From contig WMCF01000089.1 of assembly GCA_009792885.1 (NCBI GenBank), forward strand, positions 1,539,496 through 1,603,495: 64,000 nt of DNA, in the 5' to 3' direction. This stretch comes from Eremophila alpestris peregrina (Eukaryota; Chordata; Aves; Passeriformes; Alaudidae). This document shows, piece by piece, positions 49,573-61,258 of the stretch. The notes beneath the pieces are model-generated. The model had not been told where the DNA came from, ran no database searches, and saw nothing but the letters and a program-made list of their open reading frames with translations. Numbering within the stretch: position 1 is the first letter of the stretch; every line of letters starts with the position of its first letter. The translations under genes and the position numbers were made by a program.

Positions 49573-50858
49573 CTTAAAAAGAGCTAAAGCTCAGTTTGAA
49601 AAAAATGTTGAAATACTCATCACTCTGACTCATTAAAAAGAAGAGATAGTTCACTCTGCTGAAATTTTTGTGGGTATTTCATAAGGCAGGAGGGATATTC
49701 TAATACTACAAGAACCAAATGTATCTCTGAAAAATGAACAATATCTTCACTCTGCAAAGGTTCTTCTTTTTGCAATGCACCACTAAATGATATCTTGTAA
49801 AGTCTTTTGTAAAAGCAATATTAATTAGACTCCAAAAGAATATGTAAAAATGTCAGATGTCAAAGCAGAAATATTAGCAAAACTGTTAAATTCATGAACT
49901 GAGGTAGGAATTACTCCTAGCATAAAATACTGTGTGTTTAACTCACTGACAGAAATTGCAAAAATAGTTTTTTTTTTTTTTTTTTTTTTGAAGATCTGCC
50001 TTGGAGAACTGATTTTGCTAATGAAGGCTACAAGTCTTTCCATAAGTCCCAAGAGCAAATAGGTGTATTATTCTTGCTGAGGTTTTTAAGGGGTTTTTTG
50101 ATATATTTTTCTAAAAAGAGCTGCTGCTCACAATGAAGTGAAATGAAAACACCTGCAGGTAGTGTAGAATACAGGCAAAGTCAAGTACTTCCAGACATAA
50201 ACACCAAAGGAGCTTGGTACTTAATATGCTTAATATATAATAATCTGCACTAAACTTTTTTATAAGGATATGCAAATACTTTGCCATTATCAGTTATCCC
50301 ACAATGATTTCTTAAACAGACATTCTTAGTATTCTCTGTGCAGGACTTCAGTATTCATTTGTCCCATTTATCTTTTCACAAAATTTAGCTGTCTGACTTG
50401 CATTGCAGAGGGATAAAAAAATCCAGGGTTGCCACCATTGACATAGATGACATCACACTTAGAAAAGTAAGAAAAATAGGAATGAGGCCTAGAATTCTGC
50501 TTACTTCAGGAAAGCTCTACTGTTTCGAAATCTTTGCTAGGTTAGGGTTGTCCTCTCAGAGCCCTACTCAGAAGCCCCTGTATGAGTTTACTCCATCTAT
50601 AGACCTGTTTCTTTCAAAAAGGATGCCTACACAGGTAAATCTTTGTGCAGTCTAAGTCTGAGATGTGTCTTTACAACTTAGAGTAAGTGAGGAACACAAA
50701 ATCCCAGAATTTTTCATAGAATTTTACATGACTGTACATCGAAGTCAAAAACATGGCTAGCTAATGGTATTTTGTGCTTGACCTTCATGAAATACCATGT
50801 AAGGACCTGAAATACAAATTCTGTCTGTGAACACTCAGAGAATTAGAAGAGAACTTTT
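49573..50858. other. AT-rich DNA with one weak candidate exon
   Basis: T run of 22 at 49968-49989. The only item of interest is the splice-flanked open stretch at 50409-50634, listed separately. Confidence 0.5.
50409..50634 (+). other. Weak candidate exon (226 bp), unassigned
   Basis: An open frame is bounded on the left by TTGCATTGCAG and on the right by CTACACAG followed by GTAAAT, both acceptable splice signals. The translation contains ATIDIDDITLRKVRK and later PLYEFTPSIDLFLSK. I do not recognise the family. The left pyrimidine tract is poor, and an open stretch of about 85 codons is not rare by chance in this window. No neighbouring exon was found. It may well be noise. Confidence 0.15.
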
Positions 50859-51343
50859 CACAGAATGGCTGAGATTGTAGGCAGTACTGGTCATTGTGTT
50901 GTTCAGCCCCTGCTGAATCAGGGACACTGTGATCATGGATTGTCCTCAGACAGCTTTTGTCACTCCTCCCAGCTTTGTGTCAGCAGTGAACTTGCTAAGG
51001 AGGCATCTGCTCTCCACCCAGGTCATTGATGGATAAGTTAAATTATGCTGGACTTAGTATTTAATCTAATACAGTGACAGGTCTCCAACTAGACTCTTGT
51101 GCCATTTCTGTCTTGTGCCACTGATTACCACCCTCTAATGACCCACATTCAGTCATTTCTCAATCCACCTCACTCACTGCTCATCCAGCCTGCATTTCCT
51201 GACCTTGCATATAAGGATATTGTGGGAGACAGAGTTGAAAGGCTTGCTGAAATCCAGGAAGACAACACTGACTGCTCTCCTCTTATGAATTCATTCAACT
51301 GCCCCTTCCTAGAACACAATCAGGTTGTTTAAACATGATTTCC
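50859..51343 (-). mobile_element. Antisense CR1 LINE, 3' terminal part of a split copy
   Basis: CACAGAATGGCTGAGATTG at 50859 is the reverse complement of a CR1 3' terminus. Sequence then proceeds backwards through the element: CCCCTGCTGAATCAGGGACA, then after a deletion near 50966 GCTTTGTGTCAGCAGTGAAC, CTCAATCCACCTCACTCACT and GTTGAAAGGCTTGCTGAAAT. The copy is broken at about 51343 by a plus-strand CR1 end and resumes at 51511. Confidence 0.85.
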
Positions 51344-51510
51344 ATGAATCTTGCAAAGGGTTGTTAACCCTTGGAAGTCAGCATCCTTGGAAGTGTTCAA
51401 GAAGCAACTGGGTTTGGCACTCAGTGCTATGTTCTATTTAATAAGCTGGTAAGCAGTCAAAGTTTGGACTTGATGACCTTGGAGGTCTTTTCCAACCTAA
51501 ATGATTCTGT
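51344..51510 (+). mobile_element. CR1 3' end nested in the antisense CR1 (first)
   Basis: GGGTTGTTAACCC, CATCCTTGGAAGTGTTCAAG, GTTTGGACTTGATGACCTTG and TCTTTTCCAACCTAAATGAT form the last 165 or so bases of a CR1 on the plus strand. GATTTCC occurs at 51337-51343 and again at 51511-51517, like a 7-bp duplication. Part of that match could be the CR1 tail itself. The host LINE continues directly after it. Confidence 0.85.
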
Positions 51511-51761
51511 GATTTCCTTTTAGTGAATCCATGCTGAGTATTTCTGATAATCTTGCCTATCACACGGTTAGACATGGCTCCCAGGATGTGCCATTACATC
51601 ACCTTTCCAAGAACAAAAGTGAGACTGGTAGCTCTAACTCCCCGTGCCATCCTTCTGTCTCTTTTTGAAGGCTTGGATAACATTTACTTTTTTTTCCAAT
51701 CCTCAGGCATCTCTTCTGATGGTCACAACCTTCCAAAGATGATTAATAGCCTAGAAATGGT
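51511..51761 (-). mobile_element. Antisense CR1 LINE, middle part of the split copy
   Basis: TAGTGAATCCATGCTGAGTA, CATTACATCACCTTTCCAAG, CTCTTTTTGAAGGCTTGGAT and CAATCCTCAGGCATCTCTTC continue the reverse-complement CR1 ORF2 (reverse-transcriptase region) where the 51343 break left off. The plus-strand frame at 51553-51765 is a shadow. Confidence 0.83.
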
Positions 51762-51948
51762 GTAATGGTGCTAGAACAGGCTTCTCAGGGAATTGGTTGC
51801 AGCACCAAAGCTGCCAAATTTTATGAAGCATTTAGACAATACTCTCAGGCACATGGTTTGATGCTTGGAGTGGTCCTCTGCAGAGCCACAAGTTGGAATT
51901 TTGTGATCCTATTGGTTTTTTCCAAGTGAGGATATTTTATGATTCTGT
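51762..51948 (+). mobile_element. CR1-J-like 3' end nested in the antisense CR1 (second)
   Basis: CTAGAACAGGCTTCTCAGGG, ACAATACTCTCAGGCACATG and CTGCAGAGCCACAAGTTGGA match the CR1-J type 3' end also seen at 13.9 and 28.2 kb. The tail is TTTTATGATTCTGT at about 51948. The host LINE resumes at once with TCTGCCAGTTCACTCAGCAT. Confidence 0.85.
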
Positions 51949-52090
51949 ATCTGCCAGTTCACTCAGCATTCCCACCAGGGCCCATGGTCTTGTTGATGTG
52001 AAGTTTAACTAAATGGTCTCTAGCTCAATCTGCCTCATCAAGGGAAAGTCTTCCTTTCTCCAGGCCTTTTCCCTGGTTTGTTGGGTCAGA
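51949..52090 (-). mobile_element. Antisense CR1 LINE, 5'-most part of the split copy
   Basis: TCTGCCAGTTCACTCAGCAT, CCCACCAGGGCCCATGGTCT and AAAGTCTTCCTTTCTCCAGG are the next consensus stretch of reverse-complement CR1 ORF2. The element fades near 52090. Confidence 0.82.
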
Positions 52091-52203
52091 CAGAATCTGA
52101 CTCAGTCAGCTGGTCTGACCCAGTCTGATCTGGTGCCAGGAATTGTTTCTTTCCAAAAGCAGGATATCTCATTTCCCTTTGTTGTAAGTCAAAAGGATAC
52201 TGC

Positions 52204-52440
52204 CAGCCCATTTCTGCAGCCTGTTGCAGTTCTTTTGAATGACAATACACTCATCTACTCTATCAGCTAATACTCTCACTTTGTATCATTCAGCTTGCTG
52301 AGGGTACATCTCAAACACATTCATGCAGAGATTAGGCAGTATTTGCCTCAGCATTCTCCTCTAGTGACTAATCTCCAACAGAACTTTCTGCCTTTGATCA
52401 TTACCCCCAGAGTCCAACAGCTGCGTCTATTTCAAAGGCA
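52204..52440 (-). mobile_element. Second antisense CR1 fragment
   Basis: AGCCCATTTCTGCAGCCTGT, CATTCAGCTTGCTGAGGGTA and CAGCATTCTCCTCTAGTGAC cover the same consensus region as about 50970-51100. This is therefore a different copy in the same orientation, not a continuation. It is more decayed than its neighbour. Confidence 0.65.
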
Positions 52441-54427
52441 CCTCCATGTCCAGTGTGTCATAAACTTGTAAGGAAGAGTAAATAAAGAAGAATACCAGGA
52501 ATAAATTTTTTTTTCAACTGTGGATCAACTTCAAGATTCTTTCCAACCGAAATCTATTTTTTCAAGAGTTTAGAAACTAGAATATGGATTAAAATATGAA
52601 AATATATTAAATACATAAATCAGTTTTTAGAAGCCATTTTTCCTGGCATTCTGAAGATTTGTTTTCCTAAACTAGAGCTTTTCTATGTAATGAAGAATTT
52701 TTCAAGCCCTGTGTCTGAGTCTTGACATTTGTCTGTTTTGCAGTGTGCATGATATACTTCTAGTGCAACCAACAGACACTGACTAAAGTGTTCTCCAGCA
52801 ATCACTGTCATTTCCTGAGCCAATTGCATTACATTAACTTATATGACTGACCTTTAAGAGTTCTTACAATGGAGGTTGAAATATGAGTCTTACATTGACA
52901 GGTATGTTATGACAGATCTGTATATAATTTAACATTGTCTAATGCACTTAAGTCCTTTGTATATTTTGAGGAATGCACTGTTATGTATTTGGATGGAAAT
53001 GAAAATTCCCCTCATTACCATGCATTTCATGGGACTATTACTATATTTTTCTTGAAAGAATACAGTGATAATCTTTCTGTGATGTTATTTAGTCTTTGGA
53101 CTAAGGGTGGACAAGCCTTTATGTTCTAAAATTTAGACGTACAATTATTTTTCTCTCAAGTATTTACTGGATTGAGACTGATTTGCCCATATTAATTTTC
53201 TCCTGCTGAAGCACTTACTTCTGAACAGAGCAATATGACCTTGTCAGTTGAGAAGAACAGTGTTCAGCTTAGAATCTTTTAGAGCTTGTTGGCTCTGAAA
53301 TTAAATTACATATTTTACGTGAGAGTATTGTTCTCTCATACATTACAGAGGAAAAATTGACAACAATAAAGAGGCTTTTTATTTAAACTCTGAATTTGCA
53401 AATGCATTTCTGTTGTTATAGTGATCAGTAATGCTTCCACATGGAGGTTTACTTCAAGTCTAATTTCTCATTTTTTCTGATCAGATCCAGTTATGGGAAG
53501 AAATGACTTAGGGTTATATATTAAAGAAAACAAACCAACAAAACAGAAAAAGTATGTTAATAAAGAAAGAATATACTGGAAAGCTTTAACTGGGGTGTGT
53601 CAGTGCGAAAGTAAATTTAAAAGACAGAAAAACAACAGGGATCTTTAATATACTGATAAATTTTAAACCAAGTATGTGGTACAGAGTCATCTGATTGAAA
53701 TTATTATACACTTGAAAATAACAATTCTGATATTAAAAAAAAAATGATTTTAAAAACTCCATTTCTGTTGTGCAATTCTTTCACTGAAAAAAATGCATGC
53801 TTGCTCAGGTTAAGAAAAGAGAGGGAGGGCAGCTTAAGTAAGTCTGCCTGAAGTCTGGTGCAAATGTTTGAAATAGCATTGTGGAGAAAGGGATGGTTTT
53901 CCTGGATTTCTTTCCAGATGTTAAAACTAGATCTACATCTGGTTAAAAGGTTCTCTACTGAAGAAGTGTAACAAATACCTTTTTGACCTATTGTACACTT
54001 TTGCCCATCAGTGTTGCCTGCAATTATGACAAATTCCATCAAATTGTGTCTATAAAACCAGATATACATTATTTTATCCTACAAGTTTGATTTGTCTATT
54101 TTCTTGGTCATATTCAGAATTGTACGACAAAAATTAAGTTCTTTGTTTTGTTGCATATCCTGGAAATGCCAGTTTTTTTTCTGGCATTGATAACCTTAAA
54201 TCTGTATGGTAGAGTGATGAGAAGTAATTTGCTAAAATATGTTAAAAAGAAAAAAAATATTTTTGCTTCACTGTATATTTAATATTGACCCACAGTATTT
54301 TTTAAGGATGTAGCCTAGCACTTCAGGAAATAGATGGAAATATGTCCACTACCATGAATATTGGATTGAGCACTCATTTGAAAGACGGCAAGTATCCAGC
54401 AATGTCTGGAGTCATTATATTCTGGAA
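52441..54427. other. AT-rich DNA, no gene seen
   Basis: The minus-strand frame at 53704-54069 (121 codons) has no domain. No repeat family recognised. Confidence 0.5.
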
Positions 54428-54638
54428 TATATCTATCTATATCTATCTATCTACATCTATTTATCTGTCTATATCTATCTATCTATCTATCTATCTATCT
54501 GTCTATCTATCTATCTATCTATCTATCTACCTATCTATCATCTATCTCTATATCATCTATATAATCTATATCTAACTATATCGATCTATCTATATCATCT
54601 ATACATCTATATCTATATATCTATATCTATATCTGTCT
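54428..54638. repeat. ATCT/TATC tetranucleotide microsatellite, about 210 bp
   Basis: Long, mostly regular ATCT units with scattered GTCT, ACCT, ATATCT and CATCT variants. The purest core is about 54474-54538. The plus-strand frame at 54342-54575 (Ile-Tyr-Leu-Ser repeats) is a translation of this array. Similar degenerate ATCT sequence occurs at 61190-62350. Confidence 0.95.
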
Positions 54639-56919
54639 GCTGCTTATTTTGTTGCAGAAATAAATCAATGTTCATTTAATGCTTGTTCCAAATTCTACCA
54701 AAGTTAATATAACAATGATATTATCTTCAGTATTCTTTGTTTGGGAGCCTGGAGCACCAAATTAATCACAGAACCATACAGGTTGACTGTGAATCTACTT
54801 TACATTGGAGGCTCTTTTAGGATGCTAAAAACATCCGATTTTTGGAATGGAGCAGTAATTTCAGGCTTTAAGGGGCCAATACAGACAGCAGCTAAGTAAT
54901 TGCTAGCTTTACTTTTGAAGTGATTTGCTGAAATGAACATTTTACCTTTCCAAAGACAGTGTCTCTAGCCCCACAAACAAATCCTCTTAAGTGGCAGTTC
55001 CTTCATTTACTGGTTTCCTTGCCATTATTTTGTAGAAGACTTTTTGTAATTTTGTGACTCTGAACCTAGGTCTATTGGATCAGTAATCATCTCATACAGA
55101 GGGAGTCAGTTTCATTTTCAGTGCAATTATTGAATGACACCAAGAGTGGGTGTAGTTTCCACCTAAAGCGAAAGAGATCAGGTGACACACTTGATCAGTT
55201 TTAGCCTTTCTTTGCCTCTGGCTCTGTGGCACTGAGGGGAGTAATGGACCATGAAAGAAAGGGTATGACACATCAGAAAATGACAAGATTTACACTATTT
55301 CCTGTGTCCTGCCTCCTGGCAAATGTCTATCAGAATAAGTGAATATGTGTACTTCCTGCTAAAAATATTCACTTGCTAAGATTCAAAAGTCTCTTAATCA
55401 GTATAGCCTGTCTTAACTAACTTGGAGGTAAGAAAAAGCTCCTATTTAAACAAAACTAGCAGCCAGATCTGAGGCCTGTAGTGATCACACAGTTCCAAGA
55501 CTTCAAATTTCACTATCATCTGCTGACCTGGCTCAAGACAATATATGAGCAATATATGAGCATTAACCTACACACAAAAACACACACAAACACACTGAAA
55601 GAAAAAGGTGTATCTAAAATTCCAAAGATTGAATTAATGGATAATTAAAATCAGCTTTCTCTTTAACATGAGTCCAGGTAGACTGATGGTACTTTGAACT
55701 TAAATTATCTCTTTTCCAGTTGAAACATAAAAGATGATAACACAGGCTCTAGCTATGTTGTTTTGCCATAGTACTTCAAATAACCTGAAAATTTGTTTGG
55801 AAGGAAATATTCACTAGTATCCTATAGATGTGCACTGAATCTATGTGTGATTAGGACTGATAATCTAGCACTTATTAAACATAAAATCCTGAAACTGTCG
55901 CTGCTATGGAACCAGTATTTCTACAAATGTCTCTCTAAAATCAATTCCTTATGGAAGACAATTATCTATAATAAAAAGGAATTATTTTTCTCCAGAAAGT
56001 CTTCTAATATATATAATTTCCTCTAAACTCATACTCTACATGAGTATTTTATACAGGTTTAAGTATTTGTTTTTTCATATTTATTCTGTCCTTTACACTC
56101 TTTGCACATTGTAGGCACATACTTTAAAACATGTTTTTCTCTATATCCTGATACTGTGCCAACTAATCTCAGAAACTGCAACATTTATTAGGAAAAATGT
56201 GACTAAGGGGGAAATCAAGAAAACCTAAAAGATTCTGGTGTCAATATGGTACAACTTTAGTCTGTACCATATTTGTAGTGGTTGCTCTTTTACTGTTATG
56301 TACCTCCCAATCTTGGCAGCTGGAAATACCATTTCATTATAACATGTGTGTTAAAGGTGATAATAAAAAGATGGACTAGGGAGGCATCTGCTATATTTAC
56401 TTGATTTGGCGAAGAAAATGACTTACATGACTAAATCTGCATCTTAAGTCAGGGGTGCCAAAGGTGAAGGGGGAAACTAAGTGTAAAGATTTCTATTTAC
56501 TAAAATTCAAGAGTTCATTAGTTTAATTTCAAATTAAATAAAAATAATTTAAAATGTTTGATGGAGTACTGTTATTCTTTGGAGATCTTGTTGTACAGAG
56601 GAGGTGTAACCAACGATTCATCAATCTCTAACCAATTCACTATCCTATCACATAGCTGCTGCTCTCAGTATTAAGATAGGTATGGATACTGAAACAGGGA
56701 TGCTGTCACAAATAGTCCTATTTGCAGGAGCAAGATGAAGTATAGTAAAATTTACTCCTGCAGTACCTCTAAAAGCTGGGAAAAAATGCTCATTGTCAAT
56801 GGCCCTTTTGTTGATTCACTAAAGAGGAAATCCTGTTGACAGAGCCTCAACCCCAAAAATATGAATTTTTGATATCAAAGAGGGAGTTTTATTTCTTTTG
56901 GGGAGGTAGTGTAACAAAA
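54639..56919. other. AT-rich DNA, no gene seen
   Basis: A short A/C-rich tract lies at about 55570-55600 and a doubled 11-mer GAGCAATATAT at about 55547-55568. An AATCACAGAACCATACAGG word at 54765 hints at a CR1 terminus but is too short to call. Confidence 0.5.
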
Positions 56920-58018
56920 CGTTTCAGGATCAGCCTTGTTTCTGTACGTGACTTTAACCAATCAGACATCTGCTGGGAATTTAATACAACAGTTAAGAGG
57001 CAGTCCAGGAAGTTTTTAGAGTCTGTGGAGGACAACTTTTTGTCTCAGCTGGTGAGTGAGCCCACCAGGGGAGAGACTATGTTAAGAGCTGTTTGCAAAC
57101 AGAGATGGGCTGGTGGGAGATGTGGTGGTTGGAGGCTGCTTGGGGCACAGTGATCAGGAAATTATAGAGTTCTCTATATTTGGTGAAATGAGGAGGAACA
57201 TCAATAAGACTTACATTGGACTTCTGGAGGACAATATTTAATTTGGCCTCTTTAGGAGATTTATTCAGAGAGTTCCTTGGGAAGCAGCTCATAAAAGCAA
57301 AGGAGTCCAGGAAAAGTGCACGTGCTTTAAAACAAAGATCTTGAGGTCACAGGAACAGACTGTCCCTGTGTGCTGAAAGATGAGTCAATGAGACAAATGT
57401 CCAGCCTGGATGGGAAGCAAGGTGTTGAAGGAACTTAGGAATGAAAAGAGGATGTATCATCTTTGGAAGGGGGGTTAGATGTCTCAGGAAGTATTTAAGG
57501 GGGTTGCTAGGACATGTAGAAAAAAAAATTAGGGAGGTCAAAACTTAATTGGAACTTAATATGGCAATTTTTTGTAACGGATAATAAAAACTACTTTTAC
57601 AAAAATGTTAATAGTAAAAAGAAGGCTAAGACCAACCTTTGCTCTCTGCTGGATGTGGGAGGGAACTTAGTAACTGCAGATGAGGAGAAGGCAGAAGTGC
57701 TTAACACCTTCTTTGCCTCAGTCTTTAGTGGGAATACAGCTTTTCCTCAGGACAGCTGTCCTCCTGGGCTGGCAGATGGTGTCAGGGAACAGAATGGTCT
57801 CCCTGTTATCCAGGAGCAGGCTGTCAGAGAACTGCTGAGGTGCTTGGATGATAATAAATCTTTGGGACCAGATGGGATCCATCCCAGGGTGATGAGGGAG
57901 CTGGCAGATGAGCTTGTGAAGTTGCTCTCCATCATTTTCCAACAATCCTGGCTCACTGGTGAGGTTCCAGATGACTGAAAGCTGGCCAATGTGACATCCA
58001 TTCACAAAAAGGGTAGAG
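56920..58018 (+). mobile_element. CR1 LINE ORF2 fragment (endonuclease to RT start), 3' truncated
   Basis: On the plus strand the translation retains the end of an apurinic-type endonuclease: a DFN motif near 56950, then SDICWEFNT, then SRKFLESVEDNFLSQL and EPTRG. A LGHSDQE near 57140-57160 stands where the family usually has SDHE, so a catalytic His looks replaced. After a decayed linker, an open frame at 57655-57978 reads TADEEKAEVLNTFFASVFSG, then a block containing LGPDGIHPRVMRELAD and GEVPDD, the typical start of CR1 reverse transcriptase. It stops at TGA where the family has Trp, then continues KLANVTSIHKKG to 58018 and ends. The catalytic YADD box and 3' untranslated region are missing, so it cannot be active. 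CR1 copies normally keep the 3' end, so this reversed pattern of loss is notable. Confidence 0.9.
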
Positions 58019-58082
58019 CCTTTGTTTGGAAAGTCAGTTATCTACCAGGGAAAAGCCAAAGTCTCCCTTGCAATGGTGGGAA

Positions 58083-58102
58083 TGGTGTTCCTGGGAACAC
58101 CA
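58083..58102. repeat. 20-bp inverted repeat (9-bp arms)
   Basis: TGGTGTTCC (58083-58091) and GGAACACCA (58094-58102) are exact reverse complements with TG between. It lies 65 bases past the point where the CR1 fragment breaks off. A TGTTCC/GGAACA pair recalls nuclear-receptor half-sites but in everted order. Confidence 0.8.
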
Positions 58103-58494
58103 CATGGACCAGCAGGATTTTTTATAGCAGGACTTTTTTCTGGGAAAGGGAGTAGCTGCTACCTGCTCAAAAAATATGCTTCTATTGTTTGCAATTCTGC
58201 AGGCGCCAGTAAATGGTGTAATTCTGTCTTAGAAAAAGCAATGACTGTACTCATCTGCATACAGCAGATATGTAGCTTGTCACAGTTTAAGATTTCACTG
58301 CCAGCATGGAAGACCCGGAAATATTTTTTGTATGACATTAAGAAAATATTTCCTGTCTGTCACTGTAATCTTAGCATATTCTAACATATTCTTGCAGAAA
58401 AGTACTTCTGAGGCACACATGAAGTGAGTCTGAAAATTAACATCAACATTCTGGCATTGCTTCTTATTTACAATCAATCAGTATTTGTGGTGTT

Positions 58495-58620
58495 GTTGGG
58501 TTTTTGTTTGGTTGATTATTTTTGCGTCTTATGGTTTGGTGTTTCTTTTGCTTGTCTGTTTTGTTTTATTGATTGGTTTATTTCGGGGGTTTTGGAGTTT
58601 TTTGGGTTTTTTTGTAAATT
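58495..58620. repeat. T/G-rich simple tract
   Basis: Irregular TTTG, GGTTT and long T runs. Frames through it are Phe/Leu/Cys-rich artefacts. Confidence 0.75.
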
Positions 58621-61109
58621 AATCCTTTTTCTAGACAATCCTCAATATAACATTTTTAAGACAGGATTTGAAGTAAATTTTTGAATTCCCTAAATAAGAT
58701 TATTTCAGCCAATTTTAGCTTTCCTATCTTTCACCATTTCTTTGGTAGCTCCAAAAAAGTGTTTTATAGAATTAATGTAGAAACATAAATGCTTTGTAAT
58801 CAGCACAGGTCCATACAGAATTCACTGCTTAATTTTGCATGAGTAAGTACTGTAAGGCCTTAGTCTAAAAAGTCTTGTAGGAGAAGTGCAGAGAAAGCTA
58901 CTGTCACATTCTACACAGCCTGAATGTCAAATGTCTTAAAATGTCAGCCTGAATAAAAGCTTCAAGTTTTAAAGGAAATACCAGATGTTCTATGAACACC
59001 TTTAGACAATTCTTGTTTCTTCTATTTCACCAAAATCACCTTTCCTTTCCAGTGCCAAAGTCCCATTGCAATCAGCCAAACTTGGGCTAGATGACATCAC
59101 TGATTCTCCATAGAGCCTCCTGTGATTCATTTGTATGCTGCATCTTGTCAGCAGGCTTTTACACGTCTATGTTGTAATACAAGTAGTTAGTGTTTATATT
59201 TGAATTTATTTAAAATGTTTTAAGGTATCTATAACATATTCATTAATTTTTATTGACTGCTTGGTTCTGTTCTGTTCTGTTCTTCACATTGCTCCACTTT
59301 GCCTTGCCAATTTCAGAATCAGATTGTTGATGACAACAGAAATCTGTTCAGTAATTTTGATTTTTTAAACACGTTGTATCTTTTTTACAGGCCAGTATAA
59401 TTGAAATATAGATGTATTACATAGTTTCATTTGAAGCAAATATGTTTTCCATTCCTAAGTATGCTGACATTGAGGTTACTCTGCTCACTACAGCTGCAGG
59501 AATACAAGAGGCACCTGAAAGAAATATCCTGAGAGGTAAATAACACATGCTGTGTGTAAGTAATTAGGCTGACAATGCTATCTCAGAGGGGAATTATTAA
59601 TGAGAAAATTTTACAGAGGAAGAAAAGATCACTTTTCTAAAACTGTAGTAAAGACAGCAGATCTTGACATGACAAAGGGTCAAGAAATAGAGAAGAAATT
59701 GTCGGTTCTGTGACAAGCGCTGAATCAAATTCTTAAGTTCCTGCCTGTGAAATTTTGACATTCAGCTGATTTTCCACATTTCTGTGAACCCAGACTCTTC
59801 TTCCAGTTGTCTAAGTTATGTTGGTGTGTTTGACACATTTTTCCTTCTTTTTCTCTAGTGGTTTACTGCTGAAAATAAAAATACATGTCAAACACTTCAA
59901 ATCTGTGATTTCAGTAGGTTTCTCTGTCTGCTAGGGGTTGCCTAAGCAGCTGTTTCTGTGCAGCATGTACCTTAAAGGACAGCTGCTAATAAGCACTTAG
60001 GCACCACATTCTCTGCAGTATTCTGAATAAAACTCCGTAATTTTGGCATTGGTAATACTTTTGTGATGGTTATTATTCTGCATGTGTGTGATGTTCATGT
60101 CTCATTGAATTGTCAAAGTTTTTTGGAAGTAATCAATTGATTTTTAGTTGTATGTCTGAAAGATAAAATAAAAAAAATTAAAAGATTTCTCAATTTCTTC
60201 ATCTCTTTCTGGTGGTCTGATAAATGGCATTTCCAGCAGTGCTCTTTTGGTTGCCATAAAAGCCTTGTTTGATTTATGATAAATGTTAATTGCCTTCATA
60301 TAGCTTCCAGCCTGTCCAAGTAAGTGTTCTAAGACAATAAATGCCATGCTTATTCAACCACACTATGTACAGAATATTATCTATTAAAGCCACTGTGGAT
60401 TAAATGAAGCAGATAATATGTGATGAAATGTTTATGTCCTTCTTTTGGCTCACAAGACAAGTATGCATTACTACTTAGCTAGATATCTTGCCTGAAGGAA
60501 GAGTGTTCCTTTGCAGTTTTGTGGCTCTAATGCACTGCTTTGTTTCCTTACACTACTTTTTTATTTACACTGCTTGTACATTATTTTTTTGCTGGTGGAG
60601 CAGGAAGGCACACACTTAGCTGGAGAAGAAATAAATTTTCTTGGGGCAAAATATTACTACAACCTGAGGTGAAGCAAACTGGGAAAGCAGTAAATTCAAA
60701 TGAAGAATGCTCTACTAAAATTCAACAGCAGTGTCTCTAAACAGATATTATATTGTCAGTGTATTTTCTCACCCAGTACAGAAGAATGAGAAAGTTTACT
60801 GTATTTGACTAAATACATCCAATATCCTCTCAGAATTATGAAAACTCATAATAATCCTTTCATGTCTATTTTCTTTAAGACACTTTGCCTTGAGGGACTT
60901 GACATCAAGTAAATCCATCACAGGAAAGTATCAGCAGTGACACCTCTGTGGCTGCATTACATGATGAAAGATTATAGGTTGTGATCATTGCAGCTTCCTC
61001 ACAGTGTTGTTATCAACCTCAACCTCAGGCAAACTCTGAAATGCCATTTAACCTCACAATTACCTACAAGGTGTACTTAGAATATTTTAATTTTCTTTGT
61101 TCTAAGGGA

Positions 61110-61258
61110 GGCACAGGATTCCTGTCTGTATCTGTCCCTGTGTCTGCATGATAGCTATACCCCCTCCATTCCTCTCTCTCTTTCCCCTCATCTAATCTCA
61201 CCTCCATCCAATCTGTAGCTAAATCTATATGATCTCCATCTCATCTATATATATAATA
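61110..61258. repeat. Degenerate ATCT/CTCT-type tract, left part
   Basis: CTGTCTGTATCTGTCCCTGT, CTCTCTCTTTCCCCTCATC and ATCTCATCTATATATA form a decayed tetranucleotide-like tract. It is interrupted at 61259 by a minus-strand CR1 and resumes after it. Confidence 0.65.

Larger units (their letters stand above)
58019..61109. other. AT-rich DNA, no gene seen
   Basis: A hairpin lies at 58083-58102 and a T/G-rich simple tract at 58495-58620. The frame at 58022-58384 (120 codons) has no domain. Confidence 0.5.

Noticed and set aside
53704..54069. 121-codon minus-strand frame
   Set aside because: AT-rich chance frame without domain or conserved motif.
54342..54575. Frame encoding repeated Ile-Tyr-Leu-Ser
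   Set aside because: Direct translation of the ATCT microsatellite.
54765..54800. Possible antisense CR1 terminus (AATCACAGAACCATACAGG)
   Set aside because: Only about 20 bases match and the following sequence does not continue the element.
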